Source: Hippophae tibetana
Taxonomy: Eukaryota > Streptophyta > Magnoliopsida > Rosales > Elaeagnaceae
DNA length: 64,000 nucleotides
Assembly: GCA_037013495.1 (NCBI GenBank)
Contig: CM072806.1
Span: 23,212,001 to 23,276,000, forward strand
Reading direction: 5' to 3'
Numbering within the stretch: the first letter of the stretch is position 1; every line of letters begins with the position of its first letter. The notes under the pieces were generated by a model that did no database searches, was not told the origin of the DNA, and saw nothing but the letters and a program-made list of their open reading frames with translations. Below, one piece after another: positions 33,995 to 46,036 of the stretch. The position numbers were made by a program, and so were the translations under genes.

Positions 33995-35150
33995 TTGATG
34001 ATTTTCGTAGACAAAACGTTTATTTGTAAATTACATTTTAGGCTCTTATCAAGTTTATCAAATTAAGCCAAAAAATGCTCGAATTCTAAATAATCGTATT
34101 TTAGATCCTTTATAACTATCACACATAATGCTACGTTCATGCAATCATATTGGCACATGTTTTCAACACTTAGAATTACTTTTTTATGTTAAAAGTTGTG
34201 TTAGTTAATCGATTGACCAAGGGTATCGATCGGTTGAGGTTGTCAATCAATCAAGCTTCAATTAACTCCCTCGATTCCCTCTTAGGTTTTTTATACATTT
34301 ACTTGATTGATCGTTCTTCAATCGACTTTAATCGGGTCAAATTTTTAACCCATTTTGATTGATCAATCGCACCACTCGATCGAGCTAGCGAGCAATTAAT
34401 GTGATTTAAAAAATCCTTTTTTATCTTGACCCCTGTGTGAAATTACATAATGTTCTTATTTAATTAAGTGTTTTAAGACCTCACGAGGATTTAATCTTTT
34501 TTATTAAGATCTAGATTTAAGGTATCAAAACTATATATATTTGCAAACTTTGGCTCACTTTAATAAAATATAGTATATATATTTGTTAAGACCCATTGTC
34601 GTCTTCTTTATGTTTCATCACTCTGCAATTATTTTAGTTAGATTCAGTTCTAGATATTCTTAATTTTATTTGATACATAAATCATTGCCTAGATTACAAC
34701 TTTATCATCTTTTCTAGAAATCTTAGTTCCATGCTTGCTAATCTATATTTTAAAGTACGCTTAGGGTTTATTTTTATTGAAATCCATCAAGAACACACAT
34801 GGATACTTGCGTTTTTTATGCTAATCCTATTTATAGGTTGATCTGTGAACGTCTTTGACTTGTGAGGAGCTAATCAAAAAGTTGGTCAGAATCTACTCAT
34901 GTTAATCTCGGAGGCTATATAAATTGAGCTAGGACTCATAAGTAAAATATATTGGAGCACTATTCTAAAGAGGGTAGTATAAAATTGAGTTTATACTTTA
35001 ACATTAAATTTTCATAGTTGATAGATTAGGTAGTCTAGTGGACATGTGATTTTTCTCTTAGGTTATGATTGTGGCCTAGGTTGTTTCCACCTAAAAATCT
35101 CATGTATTATTTTTAATTTTTGCACTTTATTATTTACACAAGATTGAATA
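33995..35150 (+). repeat. SIRE-like Copia LTR, plus orientation
   Basis: Its start (TTTTCGTAGACAAAACGTTTATTTG) and its end (AGGTTGTTTCCACCTAAAAAT at about 35078-35098) are the reverse complement of the start and end blocks of the LTR at 31919-33351. It also has the ATCGATCG-rich block seen in the LTRs at 54651 and 60840. Left and right limits are approximate. Confidence 0.55.
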
Positions 35151-36380
35151 TGTTGTCAAGTTCATCATGCTTGGTATGAGCACAAAGCATTCAGTAACTA
35201 ACTAAGGCAAAGGTACTAAGGTTGTCACACCAAAGTGTAGAAGGAGCTGAGAGACATAAATGCAGTTTAGCAAGAAGAGAACTAACCCAAACCACCTCAA
35301 AAGTAGCATTGGCAAGAGCCCTGTACTCTACCTCAGTACTTGAGCAAGAAACAATTGCTTATTTTTGTGCATTCTAGAGGATAGGATTGACACTAAAGAA
35401 AAGAAAGGATCTAATATGAAGCTCCTATTATTTAGGTAGATTCTCAATCAACATCTGAGAATCTCTACAACAAAATTTGAGAAGAGGAATTGAAAAAATT
35501 CCATGACGAATAATGTCATGAAGATATCTTAGGATGTATTTCATAGCCAACAAATGAGACACCAAAGGGATAGACATTAGCCGTAGATTACATAAACTAA
35601 AATGAGAGAAGAACGTCCTTAAGTGTTCAAACCATACCCTATGGGATTGCTTCAAGCCATAGAAGGATTTTTATAATCTACACACATAAGTAGGGTATCC
35701 AACATCCTCAAAGTCTTATGGCGGAAACATATCTACTTCCTTTAATAAGGTATCATTTATAAAAGCATTATTTATAATCAATTAATAAAGAGACCGTCCC
35801 TTACTAAGAGCCACAATGATGACAATCATTATAGTGATTTGTTTGACCACTCGATTAAATGTCTTAGTGAAGTCAAAGCCTAGTACTTGATCAAACCCGT
35901 TAGCTAAAATTTGGATTTTAGAGAACCTAACAAATCAGAAGGTAATATTTTACATGTCACACCTATTTACTTCCAATAATATTCCTATCCTTAGGTCAGG
36001 GTATCAGTACTCATGTTTGATTTCTAACTAATGCATCAAATTCGATTCGCATAGACTTCTTCCAACCCTTACGCCCAAGTGCTTACTTAATTGTAGTTGA
36101 TTTAACACAAGACAAATCAAAAACAATAGTGACATAAGCTCTAGGTTTGTGGATGTCTAACTTAGACCTAATCACATATGATGACTATTGGAAGGAACAA
36201 TAGGAGTAATGACATCAAATGCAATAATTATAAGCACAGTATTAGAAGTAAAAGAAGACTGAGAATATGACTAAGAAGACAAAACCTTACAAGGCATGGC
36301 ATTAGGAATACCAAAACTAGAAGTAGAAATAAAATATCAATTGAAGATCTAGTTATGAAGCACAAAATTTAGATTATACA
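35150..36380 (-). pseudogene. Copia RT and RNase H remnant
   Basis: Minus-strand reading finds RNase H motifs SSTEVEYRALANATFEVVW (about 35270-35345) and LWCDN (about 35225-35240), and further right RT debris: AMKYILRYLHDIIRHGIF (about 35490-35545), KQSHRVWFEHLRTFF (about 35610-35655, from YGLKQ..RAWFEKLRTF) and GRKGWKKSMRIEFDALV (about 36025-36075). Wording resembles the Ale lineage. The RT middle is deleted and stops are dense. Confidence 0.7.
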
Positions 36381-37868
36381 AACTAATCATACATCTTATG
36401 TCTAAGACTAAAAGAATGGACAAGAGACGGATAAAATTACTAACTTTTTATTCTATATATATTCACATCTTTACATAATCATACATAACTTGAAATAAAT
36501 TTTCTTTCATATAATAGAAAATCATTGTCAAACATGATTTTTCTTTTCAATCACAGAATGAGACCTACATCTCCTTAAAATTTCATCATCATGTAACTAA
36601 CTTAAACACCATGGGTACAAAGACCACACCTCAATGTCAATCTGATATCCTAACTGTTTGTTTCATGTGTTAACAAAATTTGACATCAACATATACGTTA
36701 TTTATTTTATATAATATATATATATATATATATATATCTTTTTTTTAGTTTTTTTTTTTTTTTTTGCTATTAATATCTTATTTTTCAACTTGAAATTTTT
36801 TTTTAGAACAAATTTTTCCTTTAATATCTCACTTTAAATATAAAATATGTAGCGTATTTAGTTATTAAGAAAACAATTTAACACGGTGGGTTTTCTAGTA
36901 TTAAGTTTCTAATAAATATTTATGTTACTCTATATTTTTAATTTGTTAGATTACGTTATTATTAATATTTTATATATAAAACTCACTATCCACTTCTTAC
37001 AAATCTAATATATTGATGATTAATTAACATGATATATATATATATATATATATATATACCTAACTTTTAAATATTAATTTCATAAAATTAAAGATAAGAT
37101 TTCAGTATTACAAAATAATAAAAAAAATAGAAAAGATAAATCTTAAGATAAACAAGATAAAATAGAACTCTTATCAACGTTCATTATTTATACTTATTAT
37201 TTACAAATTACAATTCCAAACAATTGTATGGTAGTGTGAAAAGATTAAAAAAAATCAGGTATTTATCTTCTTTAAAAAACAACGTTGGAATTGTAGAAAG
37301 AAATTAAATATATTTTATTTTAAAATGTTAAATTAATAATAATGACAATTACTATAAGGATTGTCAAGTATGTTCATTATATCTTTTATGAATAGATCAC
37401 TTATTAATTTTTTCATAACAATTTAATACCAATTTAAAAAATATGACAACACAAATCAAATGAATAATTTTTATATTTTTCTTCATTTTTTATTTTTTTA
37501 TTTTAATTTAAAAATTATCTTAAATAATTATTCATATTAAAAATATCTTAAGCATTTATCCATGTTAAAAATTTCTTAAGCAATTATTCATGTTAAAATT
37601 GTCTTAAGTAATTATTCATATTAAAACTTTCTTAAATATTTATTATGTTAAAACTTTCTTTTTCAAATAATGTTAAAAAAATAAAAAATTAATTAATTAT
37701 TTGAATTAAATTATCACTTTTAAAAAACTAATAGAATAAATTATCATGAAAAAATTAGTAGGACTAAATAGTCTAAGTGTAATAGGTAGCAAACCTACTC
37801 AACATTTGTCTTGGAAAATAATTTCTTAAAAGGATTCGTATTTGTGTTTGAGGCACCATTGAAAAGCC

Positions 37869-37928
<60 letters not shown>

Positions 37929-38380
37929 AAATAAAACGCACTATTAATATTTATGGAACCCACATATATAAGATAGAAGTGCTTTTTCATAAGTGCGCCT
38001 TCTAAAAAAGTATTATTTTTTAAACCGCTTTTATTAGAAATGTTTTGTATCCAAATGCACTCTTAATATATATATATATATATAAACTAAAATGACATTA
38101 ATAAGTTCTTTGAACATTTTCAAAGATAAACACTTCTTCCAAGACAACTTCTAGAACAGAGAGCTCTTTAATACTTGTCTTGAGATCATTGGTTTTGAAA
38201 CTAGGACATCCAAACATATCCTAAACAAACAGTTTATGATACTCTTGGCCTCTAGACACAGTAATTCAGATAAAATTCTCTTGCAAAACTAGTTATGTCA
38301 TATGTCAAATTCAAGGCAGTGATGGAGTACAAAACTTATTAACTACAAGTCTACAACAGTAAAAGCATTGAGACTTTTGC
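36381..38380. other. AT-rich DNA with microsatellites, downstream of the beta-galactosidase
   Basis: No gene. Holds (TA)n tracts at 36713-36738, 37031-37059, 37871-37925 and 38068-38084, and the 28-bp repeat array at 37521-37660. The ORF of Ile-Tyr repeats at 37811-38005 is the translated TA run. Confidence 0.7.
37521..37660. repeat. 28-bp tandem repeat, 5 copies
   Basis: Units start TAA(A/G) at 37521, 37549, 37577, 37605 and 37633; consensus TAAGCAATTATTCATGTTAA then AATTTCT. Period is exact, with a few substitutions per copy. Confidence 0.9.
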
Positions 38381-38761
38381 ACTGAACTTGAATTTAACCT
38401 AAAGTAGCGTGTTTACATTGCAATAACTTATGAGGCACAGTTACATCCCATCCCTCTCCATTCCTTTTCTCCACTTTCGTTACCAAAGAAGACTAAACAA
38501 AGTTATTTAAACTTTACAGATGATGCCATCTTTGGATAAACGAAAGGCCAAAAAGAACAAGACCCCAACTATTATATAACCTAGTTCATAAACACATGCT
38601 ACCAAATGCCCAGAAATTCCACACAATAAATACTTTTAAACAATGCTCTTAGGAAAATAACTCTATCGCCTTTCTCTTTAGCTTTTTTCTTCATAGTTGG
38701 GACAATATGCCCATGAAGACAACACTATTTTTCAATCTTTCAGTGAGTGCCTGTTTGATTC

Positions 38762-41700
38762 TCAAACAATCGTTGATATTTTTACCAAAGAAATCTTAGA
38801 TACATCACCACCAAGTTCCTCGAAAACCACCACTAAATTTCGTGTTGGCTTTAACCATGACCTTGGAATGTGATACCTGTAGAAAAGAAAAGAAAAGACA
38901 TTCTTATTTTGATATTTTTTGTATAGATAAATATGCATATTTTACATAATTGAATTGATCCTAAAATAACATATTAATTATACATTACATATGTAATTTA
39001 TGTACACACTATAAATAAATGAATGTACATTATCTATGTACAATTGATATGCTATTTTAAGACCAATTCGATTATGTACGACGTGTACATGTTACTTAAA
39101 GCCTTGACTCTTATTTTCTTGCCGGGTATATATAATACAATAAGAGAAGAGTGAAGACTATCCAAGAGTAATTACCATCTTTGGGTTGGTTGGCCACAAC
39201 CAACTTGACAATTTGCTGATCTGTATGTCCCAGCATAATTACATGAACTACAGTAACCTTTTGCATATGCCATCCAATATCTTCCTATGCTTTGCCCATT
39301 GATCCATACCTGTCCCTTTCCCATGCTTCTTAAGTCCAAAGCTAATGGCTCATTACCTCTTGGTGCATTGAAATATGACTGCAGTTTTCATAAAATATTC
39401 TAATTAGCTGTTCATGGGTAATAATTTCACTTATTATCAATTATCCACCTGTTTATTTTCTTACCCTATACCATGTCAAAGGCTGCGGACTATGGCTTGC
39501 AAGTGATCCTCGGATCCAGTCTACTGATGAGGCTGTGTCTGGAGACACCAAATTCATTGCCTCTCCTTTAAGCCCAACCTATTCATCGAAAACATTATGA
39601 AGCAAAGATTTATAATATGAAAAATAAAGATGCTAAAGGAGAGGTTTCATTGTCTCACCTGGTAGGACCATTTCTGCAATGTTAGGTCTTTCTTTCCCTG
39701 CTTTAAACTATTGAGCAAAACTGGACCTAGGATTCCTGTTTTCCACATCTCATAACGAAATCCAACATTCTTTGTGGCAAGGGAAAAAGAAAAATTTGAT
39801 CAGTAACTCAAATAATATCCAGTGTTTCTTTTGTTTAGAGAATTGTGTATTTTATATTAACACTGAAAGAATATTACTGGTAATCCAACAGCTATGCTAA
39901 GCAGTGAGATTTTATTAGTTCCCGGTCGGAGATTGACTGGTCCAGTAAAGGTGAACTGCCTCTGCTCTCTTGTACCAAAGGCTGACCCTGTAACCAAAAT
40001 GTAACAGAAAATGGCAAGTGTTGATCAAGAAACAGTACCTATTTGAACTCCATTGCAAAGTATAGTATGTCTGGTACTGCAGCGCACCTGAATATTGTTC
40101 ATTGATGAAGACATGGAGAGCATGACCTGCTGACTGTATCGTAAGAGTAGGTTTTTGTCCGTTTAAATCCGATGGGCTTATATCAACACTGACAAGCAAC
40201 CACACCACAAAGAGTATGAATTAAAACTCAACCTACCAAATCATCCAACAAACAGGACTAAACACAGTTCATTAGTTGCCAAAATTCTAGAAAACAACTT
40301 GGAACAGATATTTATAAGTAACAAAACTCAGCAACTAGGAGTTCAGCAGCTTCTATGCCTGATCTAACATCTAAAGGAGAAACATCTTCATCAAAAATCT
40401 CCCACGAAAGCAATCTAGTATTAGTTGGAATCATTTGCGTCTGTGTGGTTCGAGCTCTCAGCTGGATCAAGAGATAAACTTCCTTAGAAAGAGTGGAATG
40501 AAAAAGGAACTATAAAGAAAGAAATATTAGCAGAGATTATGTTATTTATCCATCTTAATTGTACAAATCAATCACACTATGATTTGTTTACCGTTGCAGT
40601 GTTAAATGCCACATTTATGCAATCTGGAAGAATGCTAATGGACCAAGGAGGCAAATTGTAGTGCATGTTGTTAAAATTCACCCTAGCAGACGATTTTGGA
40701 TTGAAATTTGAGAGAAAAGCTGCACATCTTTTCCCTGAAGTGAATTCATGAGCCTGCGACATGATAAGATTGAGTATGCTTGCTACTTTTTATGCAGTAT
40801 TTTTAAAATAAACTGAAACTAGCCCATTGTTCACATACGACTAACAACATATATAGTGTGTGTATGTGTGTGTTACAAAGCATTACCTGCTGATAAGTTC
40901 CCAATGAAGTAACAGTAGGATCTGAAGAGACTAAGGCATGTTCAGAGAGTTTAATAGCCTGGTGAAGCTCCTTGAGATGACTGTACTTGGGTTCCCTGAT
41001 CAAACCTGGAAAGAGTTAACTAGTTAGTTACAACTAAAGGGCTAGGGAAGGAGAGGGCAAAACAAATAAATAACACTAAGCTTCAATGCATCAATCATAT
41101 TAGTATTCATCAAAATACCAATTATGAACTTCTTGAATACAGAATGACCATAACTGATACCAATAGATTCATTCATGATGACAGGTAAGAAACTAGAAGA
41201 TTATTAAAGGCAAGTAGTCCTGGTGTCCTTACCATATTCATCAAGTGGAGCATCGTAATCATAACTAGTAGCAATAAATGGGCCTCCAGCAGTGCGTCCA
41301 AAATTGGTTCCTCCATGGTACTGTCACAAACCATAGTTTAGTTTATGCTGGAGGATTCGACTTTCAAACAAATACCACGTTAACATGGTAACTTACCATG
41401 TAATAGTTAACATATGAGCCACCCTTTTGTATGAAACGAGCAACTGCATAAGCTAAATCTTCAACTGGTCGTTTGTAAATTGGTCTGCCAAACTCGGTAT
41501 ACCTAGTTTATAGTTAGGAAGATGAGCAAATTGGAGCATCAGAAAAAAGGTAAAACTTTCAGACTAAACTTCACTGAATGAAAATATTGAAGTAGTTTAT
41601 ATTTACCAGCCACTCCAAGCCTCAGTCCACATTGCGGGCTTGTAAGGTTTGTTGGGAGAAAAGTAATCACAATAGAAACCATTGCATGAATTTATCTGTT

Positions 41701-43306
41701 GCCAAGATAAGAAAACATAAAACTCAGAGTGAAACATAGATCAAGGGGGATTATGTGCATTCAAATTCAAGAAAGTACAATAAATATGCATAATCAAGTG
41801 AAACCAACTCTTTGAGACCAATTTGACAGTGAAACTAAAACATGGAGAAAACTGACCACAGGATCCGGAGCATCATCTTCCTTGCACATTACCCATGGGA
41901 CTCCTGTATCCAGTCCAACAGCCATTTTTGCAGCCCAATTCACATAGTTATGACCAGCAGCTCCAAGTGCCTTGCTTTCTGGTTCATACTCATTTTCAAT
42001 CTACAGAACAAAAATTTAAAGAAGCAAAACAAGCAATAAATATATGAGTTTGTAATACAAATCTAGCGTCATAAGTGTCTAAAATATCTTGGGCCTTCTC
42101 TTTAGGCAAAAACTAACAACTGTTACAACAGGGCACTTTAAGAGTTCATACCTGGGAAAGAATGATGGGTCCACCTTGAGGTTCAAATAGTTTTTCATCT
42201 TTCATCATATGAACAATTTTTTGGGTGAACCCTTGCATTGCCCTCTTCAAAACCAAAAGGAGCAATTTTTAGTAACAAAAACAATTACAGCTTCTTTTTT
42301 CTTTTTTCCTAATGAAAACAACTACAGCTTTAACATAACCCTCTTAATTCTATCATATTCTTTCTTCCTAAAAGCAAATAAAAAGTGGAAATAGATATAC
42401 CTTGAAGGGCTCATTATCTGTTCTAAAGCTGATACCAGGAACATATTTCAACCAGACAGGGAAACCTCTGTACAAGAAAAAAATTGACAGTGAAATTAAG
42501 CACACGCAGTTAGCTTTTAGCTGTTAGAGGTAGCAAGAAATAAACTGAAAACTAAATCAAAATTTCATATTATACCAGCCATTAATGTTCAACAAACAAA
42601 AAAAGATACAGAGATCTGGTAAAATTGAAAGAAGGAAGTGGAAGCGTACCCAAAATTCCACTCTGCACAGATATAAGGACCAATGCGCAGATGGGCATAG
42701 AGCCCTGCTTTCTGTATAGTCCTAATGAAGCGTACTAGATCGTACCTTCCCTCAAAATTATACTAAAACCCAGATCGTAAAATTAGTAAAAACAAAGAGA
42801 AAAAAAAAGTTTAAAAAAATTAGTAACTAGAGAAACTTCTTTAATTTACTAAGTGTTACAGAAACTGAAGCTATTATAAATTTATAACTTATAACACTAC
42901 AGAAATAGAAACAGAGGAAATTCATACATTTCCTGGAGAAGGTTCATGGCCGTTCCAAAAGACATAGGTGTCTATAACATCCAAACCTCCATCTTTAGCT
43001 TTTTGTATAAGATCTTCCCACATCTAAGCGAAACCCATTTTCACAAAACACCCAAAATGTCACGATCAAGGCATAAGAGAACCAAACATATACAGATAAA
43101 TTTGAAGTGAAAGTCAGAGAAAGAGAAGGAAATACTTCAGGGGTGCTTCTTGGGTAGTGAATGGAACCAGAGATGAGGATTTTTCTTTGGCCATTGATGA
43201 TAATGGCCTTTTTATCATATGTGACTGCGCAATGAGTTAGCTCAATACCCACAGATAAGGATATTAGGAAGAAAACTAAGAGCTTGGAAACTGAGAGAGT
43301 TTCCAT
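38762..43306 (-). CDS. Plant beta-galactosidase (GH35), 18 exons, exon 12 damaged
   Basis: Exons (minus): 43306-43136, 43023-42928, 42762-42650, 42467-42401, 42244-42152, 42000-41857, 41695-41607, 41502-41397, 41320-41233, 41005-40887, 40753-40592, 40461-(about 40340), 40188-40088, 39987-39878, 39769-39659, 39578-39465, 39378-39176, 38876-38762. All junctions assigned are GT-AG and phases agree except around exon 12. Signal peptide: residues 1-27 (hydrophobic, ending THC). GH35 core: [13 protein letters not shown], acid/base Glu in [11 protein letters not shown], nucleophile Glu in [13 protein letters not shown], then [14 protein letters not shown]-terminal beta-sandwich: [14 protein letters not shown] and [12 protein letters not shown]; it ends at ISTIV-stop without the lectin-like tail some paralogues have. 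By family it removes terminal beta-galactosyl residues from wall polysaccharides outside the cell. Roughly 710 codons remain. Confidence 0.9.
40190..40461 (-). pseudogene. Damaged exon 12 of the beta-galactosidase and following intron
   Basis: Exon 12 starts after an AG at 40462-40463 and reads [18 protein letters not shown], as in the family, then IEAAELL, after which the conserved stretch containing N-V-T-R-D-x-S-D-Y-L-W-Y is absent and the frame hits TAA at 40312-40314. Exon 13 (from 40188) needs a phase-2 donor, which the normal exon would supply. No such donor exists at the expected place; the only phase-compatible GT that I find is a weak one at 40405-40404 (TC|GTGGGAG), which would keep frame but drop about 40 or more residues. 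So either the locus is a pseudogene or it makes an internally shortened protein. Confidence 0.7.
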
Positions 43307-43600
43307 CTATATCTCTCACTGTCTCACACTATTACTAGCAATGTGGAGGGAAATTTGAAAAGAGGGCTAAGAAGGGTGAAATAAATGCTTGGATGAACAG
43401 AGTTAGAGGCAGCTTCTACTGATCTAGGACTCTTCGACGATAGCGACCATTGTGCTGAGTCTGGATATAATACAGCAAATGGTGGTGAAAGATGCACCCT
43501 GGTTGCCACCATTAAATATGAAAATGTCAGATCACCATACACAAATTTTTTTATTTTTTTATTTTTTTTGTTTGCCAACTGCGTAAACAATTGCTTTTTT
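43307..43600 (-). promoter_or_regulatory. 5' UTR and proximal promoter of the beta-galactosidase
   Basis: Upstream of ATG 43304-43306 lies a GA/CT-rich stretch (43307-43345). A weak TATA-like TATTATAT reads on the minus strand at about 43466-43475, about 165 bases upstream. Beyond 43545 the DNA turns to T-runs. No sharper promoter element is visible. Confidence 0.3.
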
Positions 43601-45998
43601 TTAATTTCAAACTTGTTTGCACAACCTAATCATAACTTCTTTTTTTATGAAAATTAAAAAAATTAAAAAATTACTTCAATTAATACTGTTCAACACAAAA
43701 ATAATACTTCATCATAGCCTAAAACTTTTCTTTGTAAAAATATATAATTAAATATAAAATATGTTATTTCTATAACTATAATTTACAATATTTTTTTATT
43801 TTATATTTATATTTTCATGATTTTTTTAGTTAATTATTTTTTAATTAAAGTAACCATATTACTAAGATCTGAATTCTTATTGCAACAATTGATTTTTATT
43901 AATGATAATATTATTTATTAATAGTGATATTATATATTAAATTTTAAAAACATAATAAATATTTTATGTATTTTAACCATAATAATAATAAAAATAATTA
44001 TTATATTTTTATCTCTTATTTTTTATTAATCAATTTGTTTTATATTTTTAATCAAAAAATTAAAATTAAACTTCAATAAAAATAGTGGTGGTGGAGTATG
44101 AAAACTCAAAAATAATATAAGTTATATGTTATAATATTATAAATAAATATAATTATATTTAATAAAAATTAATATATTAATTATAATTATTATAATGTAT
44201 AAATACGATATTTTTACATGATACACGTAGCATGTTATAATATTATCTTTTTGACTTTCTATCATGGATTGGTTAGTGTGCGTGTCAGTCTTTTGTTGTT
44301 CCAATTTCGTTACTTTTCATTCAAATCTTTAAATAATAAAGTAAAAATTATCTATTATTTTTTAACAATAAAAATAATATTTATAATTATAAAATAATTA
44401 TATTCATCTAATATATTTTAATTATTAAAAAAATTAATATATTATTAAAATTATAATTATCTAATCATATTTAATATAGTATTATTTATGATAATTTTTT
44501 ATAAATTTTAAAGTATGTATGGTATTTGAAGCTCATGTTATTATTTGGGATGTCTTTTATTGTTCCAATTTCGTTAATTTTCTCTTTCAATCATCATCTA
44601 TACCAACTAGGAGTAAATATTTGATAGAATGTCTACTAATTTGAATATAATTTTATTCAAATTAAATTTTAAAAAATTTAATTTTAATTTAATATTATAA
44701 TATAATTAATTTAAATTAATTAATATCATATTTTTTAAATTATTTAAGTTGATAAAAAAATAATATATGAATTATTATCACAAATAAAATATAATATATA
44801 TAATATTTAAATTTTAAATTAATATATCTTTAATAAAATTTATTATTTATATTCACAAATAAGATAATTAAAATAATAAAAATAAGATGATTAAAATAAT
44901 AAAAAATATACTTCAACGCATTAAATTATTATAGATATTCAATATTTATATTTGTTTTTAAATTAAAATAATAATTTAATACAATTTTAGTAAAATCTAT
45001 CCATCAGAATCCGATTCGAATTTAAATCTGACACGATTATAAAATCTATGAACCAATCCAATTAGAATCAAACAAATTAAATCAAAATTTTCAATTTAGA
45101 TAAATTAATCTAATTATTTTCTCATCACTAATTACTAATCATAAAAATAACATATTATTTGTAAATAATATGTAAATATTGACATATTTATTTTATACAT
45201 AAATGTATGAATATAAACAAAATGTACATATAAGATATGCACTCATTTCATATAAATGATATATTATTTTGAGGTTAATTTCACTATATACAATATGTAC
45301 ATGTTATTTAAGGTGTTGGGTATGTTGTATTCAACTTAATGCATTAGAATCTTTTATATATTATGTTATTAAAAGATTTTATTTTAATATCCAAAATTCA
45401 ATTATTGACTAATTTTTTAGTCAAAGTTTATCATATGTATTCTATAGTCAAATTAGACAAGAATATTTGTAAAATTTTAAGAAAAAAAAACAATAGAAAA
45501 ATTAATGGCAAAAATAGATACCAATAATTAATGAGGTACTAAATAAATTTTTTTAATAACAGCATATCCAACTTTATATAACAATAAATAAAATAATACT
45601 TATTAATTCATTATTTTTGTATTTATTAACAACTAGAATAATTCATTTACCTTCATTTTTTATGTTAATAATTATTATTATTAACAATCTAGGGTTAAAA
45701 AAATTAACAAAAATGATATAAAATTTAAAATTATTTATTTATTGTAATTTTAGAGTAACAATATTATCACAATTTAAATATTATTGTCATAAATTTTTAT
45801 TAATGACTATTTTATTAAAAAAATAATGGTTAATTATAATTTTCGTCCAATAACTTTATCACTTTTAACAATTCAATTCCTTAACAAAATTTTCATAATT
45901 TTTCTTACACTTATTTTTCATATTTAATAATTTTAATTCAAATTTAAAGATAATAAACTAAATATGTTAAACTTTATAAATTAAAAGACTAAATAATT

Positions 45999-46036
<38 letters not shown>

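Noticed and set aside
37811..38005. ORF with a run of alternating Ile and Tyr
   Set aside because: Translation of a (TA)n microsatellite.
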